A stretch of DNA of 64,000 nucleotides from Flammulina velutipes (GCA_011800155.1 JAALGH010000023.1:62001-126000); one strand, 5' to 3'; positions 1 through 11,868 are shown, counted from the first letter of the stretch. Notes: a model not told the origin generated them from the sequence alone. Numbers and translations: made by a program.

Positions 1-251
1 GGCTCTGGTGCTGCCAGTGACGTGTTCTCGGGTCTCTTGGTGACTCTTTCATCTCCTTGACATTGATGACCTACGACGGCGATCCCAAAAACATCCGGAT
101 TCCGTTGTCAGGATGGTCGGTTACAACGAAATGACAACCCTTTTTGACACTGCCAAAATGCAGTGAATCTAAATTGTCCTCGTAACACTCCAATGAGTTT
201 CCCGACGGATGTGAGGTCTTCACAGTAGCCATTACTAAGGCCTCTCATCAG

Positions 252-260
252 TATTTAAAA
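252..260 (+). promoter_or_regulatory. TATA-like box of secreted-protein gene A1
   Basis: An AT-rich box (TATTTAAAA) followed by GCCATGATTTTCA lies about 60 bases before the leader splice donor of A1. The same arrangement, a TATA-type box then a spaced CATGATTT or ATGATTT, precedes A2 and A3, so this is probably the core promoter. Confidence 0.5.
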
Positions 261-419
261 GCCATGATTTTCAGTCCTCAAATCTTCATCCTCTTTCTTA
301 TCTTCATACGCTGGTATGCTTCAGGTCTCGTCTATCATTCCCAGGATGTTCGCTGACCAACTTGGTACTTACAGGCTATATAACTGATCATCGACTACTA
401 AGACCAACATTATCCACAT

Positions 420-1347
420 ATGTATTTGCCTTTCTCTTTCAAGCTAGTCGGAGCCGTAGTTCTATCTTCCCTCGTCGCCAACGCTGCGTACGCGACAATT
501 TTAATTCACCATTGTCAATACTTACCTTTGTGGATAGACCACCCGGGCCGGAGGACCTCAGAGTCGTGACACTAAGAAAGCTCATGAACACCTCAGGAAA
601 ATATTTATGGAGTCATCCAGATGGACAAACCTTACAGCAATTTGCAGTTCGTTGTAGACAAACTGCATTTTTTGATCTTCAGAAAACTTGTTTATGATTG
701 GAGTGCTTTTGGAGCTGATATGGAGCGCCCAGGGTCCGAACTTTGTCGGCCCGCCTTCTCCTCCCACCGGATGAGACGGCTAAGTTGTATGTAGCTACCT
801 GTTCTACTTGGGATGGGTCCTCCAGTGATTCAAGTGGTTCATTAGCACTTTAGTTCATCTATCTGTGGCGCAAACGCGTGAGCTCGACGTCGTGAACATA
901 TGAACAGTATATGAACCCTGAACGAATAGATCAAAATGAGACCCTTAGCGCTCCAAAAATAAACAAGTTTTCTGAAGATAAGGGAAGACGTTTTGTCTAC
1001 AACGAACTGCAAATTGCTGTAAGACAAACCACGGATAAGGACGATCTCGCGCTCAACCCCAACCCAGTAGTATATCTTATGTATGATGATGATGATGATG
1101 AAGTTATGGACGGATGGATGGCCCAGAGCGATGATGACATGACTCTTGTAAAGCCTGCGTTAGGACTTACCATGGAAGACGGCACAGCGATGTCGAAAGA
1201 AGATAAATCTAAACTTCGAAAGGTATTCCCGTACATATCATTACGACGGAAGGTGTCATTGATATTTTGTTTTCTTAGGAAAATGTCATACTTAATTCTG
1301 GGTATGATGAGACTGGGCGCTACTGGGTTGTGCGAAGGAGAAGCTGA
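420..1347 (+). pseudogene. Small secreted protein A1, disrupted by a MITE
   Basis: First member of the local secreted-protein family. Exon 1 (420-487) encodes a signal peptide starting MYLPFSFKLVGAVVLSSLV and ends at GC|GTACGC, as in A2-A4. Exon 2 runs 538-1222 and exon 3 1279-1347; exon 3 ends with a GRYWVV motif matching the RYWVVW of A3. A 5' leader intron lies at 314-374. Exon 2 is split by a 385-bp element at 635-1019 flanked by TA. Without the element and one TA, exon lengths total 435 nt, exactly 145 codons, with no stop across the junction. As it stands the frame runs into the element and stops at 697. The reading is supported by three conserved exon borders and by paralogue similarity. 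Function is unknown; secretion is inferred from the hydrophobic N-terminus. Confidence 0.75.
635..1019. mobile_element. 385-bp MITE with ~75-bp inverted ends, TA target duplication
   Basis: The two ends are inverted copies: the first 28 bases (CAGCAATTTGCAGTTCGTTG...) match exactly, then the arms stay similar for about 75 bases, including ATCTTCAGAAAACTTGTTTA. TA sits on both sides (633-634 and 1020-1021). No transposase frame is present. TA duplication and CAG-starting ends suggest mobilisation by a Tc1/mariner-type transposase, which is inference. It interrupts exon 2 of A1. Confidence 0.85.
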
Positions 1348-4300
1348 TGAGTAGGGAGTAGTACTTTGTAAACGGCTACATATTCTGTTTGAACTGGTTT
1401 ACATAAATATTCAAACATCGAGGGTCATGACGCGGACGGTGTTCAGCTGACGAGGCCTGAACTGCCAACTGCGGTCGAGGAGATCACTGGAGCTCCAGCA
1501 GGAAGGCGGGTTCTGGAGATTGAAGGAACGGACCCGTGACTATTCCCCTCTTTTGTCGCTTATTTCAGATCGAAGGACCTGGTAGATAGGGTAAGAATAG
1601 AATATCTGATATCCCACTTTCGAGATAACATACCGCTTTTGGTTTTGTACACGGCTGGCTTCCGTTGACCATTTTCCGTCCAGTCGTGGCTCCCCGAAAT
1701 CCCTGGTTGGGTAACACCACACCTCGGATCTACCATATCGACGCGACACATGGTCTATCTTCGGGAATACTTATACCGAGCTTGAGATATGATGAGAAGA
1801 GGCATATGCTCGACGTACAGTCCGACGCGAGCTATGTAACTGCGAGGGAACGGCGAGGACGCTATGCGTATTCCATAGGGCAGTCTTCTCGGGTCGTGCT
1901 GCTTCAACGACAAGTCGGTTCGCTTAGTAGGGGACATCGGCAAGGCAGTTGGAAACGAAGACGAGAGTGCCAATGACCTGGTAAAAAGGTCTAGGCGTCG
2001 GAACTTCAGTCAGAAAGGCAAAAGATATGAGCAGAAAACGCACCTGGGGTGCGCATCCTCCGAGTACATCCCCCTGCCCCCTGCCAGTAGTCCCGGCCTG
2101 TGTCAGTCTTCTGTCAATGCGATTTTAAATTGTACGTTACTCGCGATGTTCGACAGTCCAGGCTGGCCGAGGATAAACGAGATGGGGTGGTCGCAACTTG
2201 TCTTGATATTCTCCGACACATCCCGATCGCGCATACCGCCGAATCGAATTGAAGACGGCGAGTTAACACCCTGAAAGCTCAGCTTGGTGGTTTTGTCGAA
2301 GGCTTCCGTAATCCCTTTGATCTCCTCGTCGAATCACCATAAGACATACACTGCATCAGCACGATCTCCTCATACCCTCCCATCTCCGTCTTCCTATACG
2401 CACCAAGATCGTCAGTACCGCCTCCCGCATCGAAGATAACTGCTCCCTTGGAATCCTAATATGCGCCACATAAGCAAAAACAAAAACGAAACAGAAGCCT
2501 ATAAACGAACCATATCTTTCTCCGGAAATGTTCCCATTGCCAGCAGCGTCGTTCAAACAGCGAAGTCGTAAAAATGAAGGCGCCCTGGGAGGCAGCTTTT
2601 CATGGATATATACAGCTCTGCCTCTGCAGTTGCAGCCAAAAGCCGTTGAGGGCATTACACCTCGCGCTGTTCTCCCCGGACTCCGAGCTCGGTAGATTGA
2701 CCTGGCTAAGAGAGCTGAGATTTCACGCAACAACAGCCGCTTCGCCAGTCTGCTACATTGCCAACCGGTAGGAAACCGGGGCTGGTCGAAAATTCTCGGT
2801 GGCAGCGATGGAACATGCCCAATGTTGCGACACGCAGCAATCCGTTCGCCTACTATGTGGTGACAACAATTGTTCATTCGGTGGGGATAAAGTACGCCGC
2901 CTAGACATAAGTGGTATCTACTACGGGCGGTCAGAAATTGAGACATTGGCTCTGTCTTTAGGTACTCATCCAATCATCGAGTACAACATCTTCTCTTGAA
3001 CAGCCGACGATCCTCCACGTCCTATCCAAGGATTTGAACGTCTGCTAGAGTGTCCTTCTCGACGCTCGACGCCCAGCTTGGCTATCCAGCCCACCTTCCT
3101 GGCCCTCGTACCATCACGACTGTCCCAGCAAGTACTACATTCAATTCCTTCATCCTTCCAAGCGTGCCAGATCCCTTGCTTAGGCGCAGCGTGTTTCGTC
3201 TCCGAGGCAGTCGTAAGGTCGTCGTAGGAATCTTGGCTCTCGTATCGGGAGCCACAGAGAAGAGTACTCGTCGTCGTCTAGTCGTTGTCGAGGTTGGCGC
3301 AAACGGTCTCGAGGTTGATCATGATGGCAGGAAGGAAAAAGAATCGCGTTGTTGGTCCTTGTTTACACGCTCTTCCTCTGACCTCTACCACGACCATCGT
3401 CCTTCCAGAATCTTACAGCAGTCTACCCCCTATATACTTGAGCGCTGAGCACTGAGGAGAGAACGTGCGCATGGAAGGTCAACAGGTGCGCGACAAACCC
3501 TGCGACATAGTACCGATCCCGCTAACCCATTCGTATCGCACCCAGCCTGATTCCAGCAAGCGAAGCTGAAGAACTGATTGTCCGCAACCAAAACCACGAC
3601 AAGACCATGCCTCAACCACGTCCATGACCCATATACAGAAGACGTCGAGCTACGGCCGTCCAAGGTGCAGGCTCCCCAAACGGCTCACTCGTCACAGCCA
3701 TCCGCACCGCCCTTGAGACGTGCATACGCCATCGCTCGCGAACGACCCGCGTCGCCTGCAGGCTAGAGAATAGATGTCGGCGATATCGTGTGTTGTAGCT
3801 TCGTATTATGGCCCTCGTTGTCGCCCCATCGTCCTTGTTCTCCACATATTCGACAACAATGGACAACAAGGCAGTGCGTTCGTTGCCACCTTCCTTCTCT
3901 CTATGCATTCTTACCTGTTCCAGAGGCGTGCTCCGTCGTTTCTCGTCGAAAATCGACCATGTACGCGTCTAAGAATGATACACCGGCAAACACTGGCCTG
4001 CCTCTCTTCGAGGAGGAGCCTCTCTGTGCTCACCACGACGGCTCCAATTCCCTTCGCTCCATCGACGTATCGACTTCCTAGACAAATATATCGGCCATCC
4101 CCTCGCGGCTGCGCAAATCGAAGATGAGACGTCGGATTTACCACGTTCGTCCAAGGTTCGTCGCTAAACCTTTGCATCCGAACGTTATTTGACACTGTGG
4201 GCTCGTAGACTTCCCCGCGCGCTCTGTCGTCGTCTCTGTCGACATGAACGTCGTTAATCTCAGCAAGAGCATCACTCAGGTACGGAAACTCCCTCTAATC

Positions 4301-4545
4301 TTGCTTCTGCATCCTCATGTCGTTGTAGTGAGGATGTAGGCTGTCGAACTCGCTCAGGCGGGAGCGCATACAGCTATGCAAGGGTCCTATTAGGCTGTAT
4401 ACCGCTTCGTCGCTCTTACTTTTATCTTTCCGTTCCCCTCGCCTATAAGGTTCTATCCCGTACTACGTACCTTCAGTACAATTCCAAATCGTGGTTTCTG
4501 AGCTCGACTACAACCTTTCTGATAATCAATAGTGTTGACTCGTTA
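1348..4545. other. No gene recognised
   Basis: Several open frames of 60-205 codons occur on both strands (the longest is 2356-2973 minus), but none shows a recognisable domain, a convincing start context or a chain of spliced exons. A short segment at 2610-2690 is repeated near the other end of the window. Confidence 0.4.
2610..2690 (+). repeat. Dispersed repeat, copy 1
   Basis: This segment, with core GCAGCCAAAAGCCGTTGAGG and GACTCCGAGCTCGG, matches the reverse complement of about 63080-63175 at roughly 80 percent by eye. Its nature is unknown; it may be an old transposon piece or a decayed paralogous exon. Confidence 0.55.
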
Positions 4546-4876
4546 CAGCGGATTCCACAATAATATGCACAGTAGCAACCGTGTAGCGTCTAGGAGACCC
4601 GTCCAGGAACGGTGACTAAAAAGTCCGAGATGACGGCTTGGGTGCTTTCTTGAGTACAAAACATACCGTTGTTACAAAGTTGTGACGTTCGAAGACCTCA
4701 TGTATACACAGTCTATTGGATCTCAACTTTCCTAAGGTTTCACCAGTGAAATTGAAGTAAACTGAGAGTGAATGACATGTAGAAATACCTATTTCGGACT
4801 TGACAACCACCGTTCCTGGACGGATTTCCTAGACGCTACACGGTTGCTACTGTGCATATTATTGTGGAATCCGCTG
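4546..4876 (-). mobile_element. 331-bp MITE, copy 1
   Basis: Ends are perfect or near-perfect inverted repeats for about 70 bases, starting CAGCGGATTCCACAATAATA, with TA on both sides (4544-4545 and 4877-4878). The element is the reverse complement of 27625-27955 and I see one difference in 331 bases (an A/G in the inverted arm near position 4598). The 64-codon frame inside (4616-4810 minus) is conserved only because the whole element is. It has no transposase and is probably moved in trans by a Tc1/mariner-like enzyme. Confidence 0.92.
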
Positions 4877-5308
4877 TATTGTGGCAACGCTCTTTGAGGG
4901 CAATTATTGTAAACGTAAGTACTGGCGGAACGGGAAAGTCACGGAAAAGCCAACGCACTGCCACCTTGATCCGTCAATTGCCCCCGGCCGCCAATCAATT
5001 GATTACCAATAAGCTCCGTCGCCCAACAACCAGGAAACTGCTCAACTGCTCGTCTTCAATCCAGCATGGCACATCTTCGTGCAGACGGCAGACAGTGTGG
5101 CTCTACCAAGACGCAAGCTACTCTTGGCTTCAGAGGACTCACGGAAACACCAACCTCACGCATTTATAGTAGTCGACTGTCGATGCTTGAGAGATGAACC
5201 ATGTTCCAGTTGTTTATAAATGTCTGACCCGACCGGCGGCGACGCCTCACCAGGCCGTCACTGTCCAATGTTATCATACACACGAAACAGAATCAATGTA
5301 TAGTAAGA
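4877..5308. other. Intergenic, no gene seen
   Basis: Short open frames on the plus strand show no domain, signal peptide or splice logic. The stretch lies between the MITE and the end of gene B1. Confidence 0.4.
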
Positions 5309-5869
5309 TCACTCCGTCTCATACTCGTAGTCGGACAGATCTTCCGGACGCTCATAACGTCCATCTTCATCTAGGTATCTCAACAAGGCCCACTTTCGTC
5401 TACTGTAATCCTCGCCATGATCAAGCAAAAACCCTTGCTACGAACGATAAATAATCCAGTAAGTATCCCGTCGCCGTGGAATAAGGACATACCCTTTGCA
5501 AATCCACGAGCGTCTGCATCGGCCCGCCATCTTTCCTAGTCATAGCATTCGCATTGACCTTTCGCGGATACGTAGCATTATACGGGTACTCCCATCCATC
5601 TACGACCTGATACATTGTATGCACATCATCTTCGTTGATGTATTTGAGATCAACGGTCGGTCTGGCATGGCGGGTATCATTGCTGACTCTAAACCCGCGA
5701 ATGGTAGGGGGGAGTAGCTGAAGGGTCATCTCTTTAGCTAGCGCACGGGGCCTGTGCGTGTAAATCAGGTAGGGTGTAGGAGAATAGGAAGGATTGAGTA
5801 CTCGGCTTTGACGATGAAGGCTGGGAGTAGTACTGCCACGACTAGTTCGAAGGAGCGGCGGATGTGCAT
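5309..5869 (-). CDS. Small secreted protein B1 (intact)
   Basis: Three coding exons on the minus strand: 5869-5802, 5751-5493 and 5437-5309, joined by introns of 50 and 55 bases with good borders; the first has a CTGAT branch site. The exons total 456 nt, giving 151 residues. The N-terminus MHIRRSFELVVAVLLPAF is a signal peptide, probably cleaved near the KAE that ends exon 1. The mature chain is hydrophilic, rich in Asp, Arg and Tyr, without cysteine pairs and with no domain I recognise. A leader intron at 5946-5893 has the family borders TACGCTG|GTGAG and CAG|GCCGTA. Exon layout and phases match A1-A4, so B1 is treated as a diverged member. Role unknown; a secreted effector-like function is only a guess. 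Confidence 0.75.
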
Positions 5870-6488
5870 CGTTAGAGCTGGATCTATACGGCCTGCGAAT
5901 TTATAGCGTAAAGGTAAGCTTCAACGAAAATCAGACGTAAACTCACCAGCGTAGATAGGTTAGCATCAACGGAGGGTGATCCTCTCTCAAATGTCGGTCA
6001 GAAAGAAATCCAACAAATGCAATGTACTGTTAAAGCAAAAGTAGGCGCAAATCATCATCTCCATGATCTGTGCGTTGCGTTGTTACCGTTCATTTTGACC
6101 GCAGTGGGGCCTACGGAAACGTGAAGTATCCATCCCGACGCTCGTGGGGGATTACTAGGGCTACGGAAAATGCTGTGATAGGCGATCACCGCTTGAGCTA
6201 GGCGTCGTCATGAGTCAATGATAGGTAGTATGTGCGCCACCTCTCGTGGAGTAGGTATCTATTCAGACATGTAACACCAGTTAGAGGCTAAAGCGAACAA
6301 GATGGTGATGGGAAGGCTCGCGCCGCCGGCATCATGTCGATGGAACGTTCATTCTCACGCTATGGTTGAGTAAACTTTGGCTGCGTAACTTCCCAGCATT
6401 TCGAGTTTTATGGAATAAAAATTGTCTCAACGTATCTATCATTCTCAAGCGCAGCACGTCACGCCATCAACGAGTTCGACGCGCTTTT
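5870..6488. other. B1 leader and upstream spacer
   Basis: Contains the 5' untranslated exon of B1 and its leader intron (5893-5946, minus strand). I see no other gene up to the stop codon of B2 at 6489. Confidence 0.5.
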
Positions 6489-6987
6489 TTAATCTGATGA
6501 TTCCGACAATCGTTCAGCATCCACGCCCTCTCCTATGATAACCCACCATTCCGGAGGCGTCTCGTCGTCGTACCCTGCTGCGAGCAGTGTCCCGGCCTAT
6601 GGGAAATAAAGTTCTGCATCGCAGCACGGCAACGCAATACTTAAAACTCACCTCATAATTGTTCTGAACTTCCTGAACCCATGCTTGGCGGTCTTCCAAT
6701 GGCCTGGCTATCGCGAATTTATAGGGATACCGGACCGCGACACTCCAATCATTTGAGTTTGCGAGCCTGGTGATCGTCGCTGTGCGATACGGCTTTGCGT
6801 TTGAATCGTTAGGGCCTAAATCTGCGTCCCATATAGTGTGAGCTCCTTTATCCTAGGCGGACTATATATATCAAAGTAAGTGCATGCATGAATAACCGGA
6901 GAGTCGTAGAGCATACCGAGCACTGGCGAGAAGAGCAGGTAGAGCCATTGCACAAACAACCTTGATGGAAGAACGGAAGATATGCAT
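6489..6987 (-). pseudogene. Small secreted protein B2, probable frameshift
   Basis: Exon 1 (6987-6917) encodes a signal peptide starting MHIFRSSIKVVCAMALPALL. Exon 2 (6861-6652) begins RPPRIKELTL, resembling PRALAKEMTL of B1, then hits a stop. Another frame continues with RPLEDRQAWVQEVQNNYE, and exon 3 (6596-6489) reads on to a stop in 36 codons. Exon lengths total 389 nt, one short of a whole number of codons, so a one-base deletion near 6825 is the simplest reading. The leader intron (7079-7025) has the same borders as B1. Intron positions and phases match B1 and the A genes. Either a recent pseudogene or a sequencing error at one base. Confidence 0.65.
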
Positions 6988-7079
6988 ATATGTGTATAGC
7001 GTGAGGATCACGGGGTTATACGGCCTGTATATTGTCAATGTTAGTATCGTTCTTTCTTTATCTGCGAGTCGGGACTCAC

Positions 7080-9246
7080 CAGCGTATGTATATAAATGAC
7101 TGTACCTGTCAAGAGAACCAATCACAAGCGCCAACTCGGAGTCCTTTTTATACGAGGGACTTGAAGCCGATATCACCAAGGCAAGATCTGTAATGATAAC
7201 TTTCCATCTTCTGGTCAGTCGTTGCTGTGCGCAAGATTCAAAAGATAGACAATACAGCGATACCGTCGGCACCGTCGCGATGGCTGTGTAGGTGCGGCGT
7301 TTGATTCTTCCGTTGATGTTGGCTAGGATATCCATAGCCATTGGCTTGGACAGACACGTATTGAATGGCAATATCTATGAAGAGAGGACTCAATGAAAGT
7401 GGATACTACTGAGGCCAGTCGATGCGTCAGGTGACCGTTCAAGCCGTGTTGGCAAACAACGACAAGCTCAAGATATCTTTGGTTCAACCACCACCATCTC
7501 GCCAACCTGGACCATCGAATATCGCGAACGACGTGCAATTTGTACTCGGGCAGAATGTGGCGCCGGGAGCTCTGGCAGGTGAAGGTTACGTAGCCCAGGT
7601 GCGGTTTTTTGTCGATTCCTTTGACCTTTCCTCAACTCAAGTTTCCGATGCCCAGACGTCTTCTCTCTACCACTCGACGCTGCTCTCGTATTTTTTTCCA
7701 GCTACCTTGGCGATGTCCATACGATACGAACTCAACTAGGATTGGAGAAGACCATCCTATGGAAGCAACGTAGCATCTATTCCGCTCTCTCGCAGTCGCG
7801 TCGCTCGCGTCGAACTTCGACGTCCGACTACATCGACCTCCCTTCCTCCCATTTCGAAAGAGTTATGCGGGCAGTTCACTTGGATCGCCTGCGGCTCTGA
7901 GAAATACCTCTAAGCGAGGAGACCGACGGCTCGATCGCTATCTGTAACTTTCATCACCGTCTGTCATCTCGCGCGGACGCTGTTCGCTAAACTCTTCGCA
8001 TTGGGATTCAACGACGAATGTTACCGAGCTACATACGAAGCAAAAGGGATGCAGCAAGTTCGCAAGCAGGTGCGTTTCCTGTTCATGACTTTGGCCTTCC
8101 TGACCCCCGTTCTCAGCGCCTATTAGATATATCCCGAAGACAGCCACGCTGCGTCGTGTCAGAAGATCTTTTTACTAGATATGCTGTCACCGCCGTCGCT
8201 AAGGTCCGTACACCGCAAAATCGGAGTCGTTTCTTGGTTGATACAACAGGACTATGCGGCTGTATGCGATTCGTCACAGGCCACGAGCCCCGACAATAGC
8301 ATCGACCTTGTCTGATCCAAAGGCGTTGAGTGTTGCCCGTGTGTGTATGTATACCACCCTCTTTGCCAACCCCACCTTCGAGTTGATATACCCTCAGTCA
8401 TTGTCATTATGGGTCCTGTCCCCCGTCATCGTTGTCGATTCTTCACCCACAACTGCGGACCGATGCGTGGTCTATCCCGGTATCTCTACTCGGCTTCAAG
8501 GACGTGTATTCCAAGTTCCGCCGTGCTCTTCAGCTCTCGAAGCGTTTTGGCGCCAACGTTGATAAGCTGGGTATCTCCACTGTATTGCCTGCACACCGCC
8601 CTCCGACTTCCTCATTTCAAAGAAGCTATGCGGGTGGTTCAATTGGACCTCCTGCGGCTTCGCGAAATACTCATCCTCCCTCAACGCAGGTCATCTTCGC
8701 AGTGTTGTATTCTGCTTTCTACATTCGTTGGATCGTCGCGCAGACCTCCCGCCCGCCATGTATGCTTCCATTTTTCCTCTCTACGCTTCCGACTAATGAG
8801 TAGCGCTATGTCCTTGTCAGACGTAGACAGCTCACTCTTCTCTCCTCGTGGAATAGCTACTGAATCCACGGGCAATATATGAATCAAGTCATCGTTTTTC
8901 CTAGGTGGACAGGACTAGCGCACAACGTCGTCACAGCAGTCGACTGCCGTACTCACTGCTCTTGACTCAGCTGGCGATATCATCGACTACAAGAGCACGA
9001 ACGAGTGCATGAGTCTGTGGTAGATTTTTCGTTAAAATCTCCTACTTGGCTCTAGATCCCTAGAATTTGCATGCTTTGCGAGGGCTTACGATAGCTCCAG
9101 ACCGACGAGTAAGAGAACGCGCAACAAAGCCAAACCTCAGGCTTCAGGTACTTACACATCCGTATGCACAACGCCAGCTTAACGTTCCAAGGTTTCGGCC
9201 AGATATGTAGTACGAGGGAAAAACATCAGTCATATTCGAAGTAAGA
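7080..9246. other. No gene recognised; internal direct repeat
   Basis: The stretch contains a diverged direct repeat: about 7845-7920 resembles 8600-8685 (both pass through TTCAAAGAAGCTATGCGGG-like sequence followed by CCTGCGGCT). In one frame both copies give LPHF(K/E)xxMRxVxLDxLRL, so they may be decayed copies of one exon. No domain was recognised and no full gene could be built. Confidence 0.4.
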
Positions 9247-9755
9247 CTACTTATTGATCTTTTGGCTCGGACTCCACACAATCCAGAAACGACCCTCAAA
9301 AATCCAGCCTGGAGTACCGCAATATCCTACCAAACCAAAACGTCAACAACCGTCGTCCATCCAAATCACATGCATACCTCTTTCAAGCTCCATTCATTTA
9401 TCTCCTCCCCATTCTCTTTAGTGAGTCCATAAATCTTCTTTTCGACAATCCCGTCAACCCCCATCCAATTCTCCGTCTTGTACAGAGCATATTTCGATGG
9501 ATCGGGGTTGCGCTGCGCATCGGCGTCACTATCCTCGATGTACTGGAAGGTATATCCGGTGAAATCCATCCAGAGGTCGTCGCCGTGGGGGTCCCGGGGC
9601 TCCTTGATCATGACAGTTTTGGGTAGTGCCGGTCTGTTCGCAAATGTAAGTCTCGACGATGATAAATAGACTGAAGGTGTTGCGTACGCAGCGCCGGCGA
9701 CAATAGCACAAAGGAGCATGGCTGCGACCAGCTTGAGAGCAGAGGGGAAATACAT
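9247..9755 (-). pseudogene. Small secreted protein A2, frameshift near C-terminus
   Basis: Exons 9755-9688, 9633-9378 and 9308-9247. Exon 1 is a signal peptide, MYFPSALKLVAAMLLCAIV, of the same 68-nt length as in A1 and A3, ending GC|GTACGC. Exon 2 carries the family pattern MIKEPRDP, an acidic stretch, KYALYKTENW and IYGLTKENGEEI. In exon 3 the family C-terminus (AGF.EGR.WIVWSP) is present but split over two frames: a run of five T replaces the expected six, and the exons total 386 nt instead of 387. Read without that shift the gene would end differently, so it may still make a protein with an altered tail. Leader intron 9856-9805. Confidence 0.75.
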
Positions 9756-9897
9756 GGGTAATGGTTGTGAAAGGTTGGTACGAGAGTTTGAAAATTAATA
9801 CGACCTGCGACTTTGTTAGATAGCGTCCGAACGATATACGAACGCCTGAAGCTTACCAGCGTATGAAGAGATGCGATTTGAGTATTCAAATCATGTC

Positions 9898-9904
9898 TTT
9901 TATA
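9898..9904 (-). promoter_or_regulatory. TATA box of A2
   Basis: TATAAAA followed by GACATGATTT on the minus strand, about 40 bases before the leader splice donor of A2. The motif and spacing are shared with A3. Confidence 0.6.
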
Positions 9905-9959
9905 AGGATTAGAAGCATAATGACCACGACGAAGTACTCAAAGGACGCACTAATATCGC

Positions 9960-10240
9960 AGTCATCGGGAGAATCATTGCAGTGTCACGGCGGGCCGATC
10001 TTCTTGGCGACTGGTGAAGAACCTCCAATATAACCTATATGTCACTGCATTTAGCACAGCATATTCATTTCATTGCCTAGGATCGACGTTGTAGCTCACC
10101 ATCATGAATCATTAGGGACGCAGGTATATATGGAACGATTACCAAGTTCGTGGTACTAGTAGGAGATAGGTACCTGTAGACGTCGAAGATGAACTTTAAT
10201 TGCAGTGAAACTAGCGACGGGAGTGTAGAGCTTCGAGGCA
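9960..10240. repeat. Upstream duplication unit, copy 1 (behind A2)
   Basis: Segments such as CGTTGTAGCTCACC, GTGGTACTAGTAG and ACGTCGAAGATG recur in the same order behind A3 (about 11925-12050). A related stretch (TTGCAGTGTCA.GG.GG.CGATCT) recurs behind A4 (about 15300-15330). The units therefore duplicated with their upstream DNA. Confidence 0.65.
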
Positions 10241-11238
10241 ACGAGTACGGTATTACCACAGAAATATTCGTCGTTGGTGATACCGTCGAGAGAGACTGAC
10301 CCGGAGCGTATAGTACAGTCAAGATCCAGCCGCGCGTGCGGCAGCAAAACTCTAGTCAGTGATCGGGCTTGTCGGAGCGAATGTTGAATCTGCGCCGGAA
10401 GATCGTAGGACATTCTAGTAGCGCACGAGGAGAGTAATCCCAAGAGCGCGCACTAGAGTGATAGTCAAAGACTAAGATAAGACTAAGAGCGCCGGCAGAC
10501 AAATCACACGTGATCGTCACGTCTTGAGAACGCGCATCGCGCTCATTCTGATCGTCCAAGATAGACGTTCCGAGCACCTACCATATAAAATATAGCACTG
10601 GATCAATTGGCTGATTATCTGCGGCAGAACTGATGATTTCCTGATACTAGGTAGCTTGCGTATATAAATAGTCCCGTTACATGTCTTCAACTCATCCCAT
10701 TTCGACTCTGAGTCCCCCCATCGACTAGTTTCCCGATTTCTACGAGATGCTCTCCTCTTTGTCTGCAAAGACTGGTGCAGATTCGAGCATCCTGATCGAG
10801 TACTCCGTACAGGCACTACTCATTACTAGGACATTTGGTTATCCAATCATAATGATATGTAGCTGGAATCAGGAATCAGAAAGGCCCGTACATAAGAAAA
10901 CGAACGGCGGAGCGACCCACTTTCCGCGCGCGAAGGATTGAGGGCAGGGTGGTGGCGGCGGGTCGGTGGCGCAGCGACAAATATCTTGATGCTGCATTGT
11001 GCGTTGCTCTGCGCGAGTCTGGCGGCAAATAGGGTCGGCATGCATTTACAACTCCCAACCAGTCGCCCGTATATAGCGCATGAATTGAACTTCATTTATG
11101 TGTATTCAGGACACAGAGGACTTGGATGCAAGGTTCGATGTCTGTAGTACGCAAACCCGAGATGGATGTTCGAACGTTTTATTGAGTTTACACACAAAAA
11201 GTGTACGTCGTTTTGAGAGCACTGCTACTACCGATTGC
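10241..11238. other. No gene recognised
   Basis: Short frames of 60-100 codons on both strands overlap one another; none has a recognisable domain or spliced structure. The stretch separates A2 from A3. Confidence 0.4.
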
Positions 11239-11758
11239 TCAACCATGCCCAGACGGAGTCCAAACAACCCAGTAACGTTCTTCGTAGAAACCAGCCTTGA
11301 GTACGATCATATCCCAAAAATGAAACATCAACTGCCCCGTCTCTCAGAATCACATATATGTAAATACCTCCGGCAGCTCGGACCCGTATATCATCTCGCC
11401 GTCGTCAATCTTGGTGAGTCCAAAACCCGGCTCAACGACAACCCCGTTCTCCTCCCAGCCCTTCGTTTTATACATGGCGTATTTCATTGGATCGAAGGAG
11501 TCGAAATGGCCGAGGGGGTCATCGTCCCGCGGCCGGAAGTAAGTGAAGAGATATTCAGGATCGTCTGTCCATACAGTTCTGCCTTGGGGGTCCTTGAGTT
11601 CTTTTATCATCATCTGTGTGAGCGGGTATGCCGGTCTGTCCCCGTGAATCAACATTTGTAGTAGATGAGCGGATTGAAAATATTGCGTACGCGGCTTGGG
11701 AGACGAGGGCGGAGAGGAGCACAGCTCCGACTAACTTGAGGGAAGAGGGGAAGTGCAT
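11239..11758 (-). CDS. Small secreted protein A3 (intact)
   Basis: Exons 11758-11691, 11635-11368 and 11295-11239 total 393 nt, 130 residues, with introns of 55 and 72 bases. The signal peptide is MHFPSSLKLVGAVLLSALV. The mature protein shows MMIKELKDPQGRTVW, an aromatic/acidic middle, KYAMYKTKGW, FGLTKIDDGEMI and the C-terminal YWVVWTPSG. There are no cysteines, so it is not a disulphide-rich effector. The leader intron (11831-11781) has the family borders. This is the reference copy for type A: it is the only one of the four that reads through unbroken. No known family was recognised; extracellular action is inferred from the signal peptide. Confidence 0.78.
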
Positions 11759-11868
11759 GGTTTGATGAGGCTTCTACGGCCTGTAAGCTTGTCAGATAGA
11801 GTCCGGATGATAGACTTCACAGTAAGCTTACCGGTGTATGAAGAAAGTTGGAGGATTGAAATCATATC

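Noticed and set aside
362..697. 111-codon frame from 362
   Set aside because: It reads across the leader and the first coding intron of A1 and into the MITE; the spliced structure starting at 420 explains the region better.
911..1354. 147-codon frame with an Asp run
   Set aside because: Its start lies in the right arm of the MITE; only the part after 1021 is coding, as exon 2 of A1.
4616..4810. 64-residue conserved protein found twice in the window
   Set aside because: The frame is entirely inside the 331-bp MITE and is conserved only because the two element copies are almost identical.
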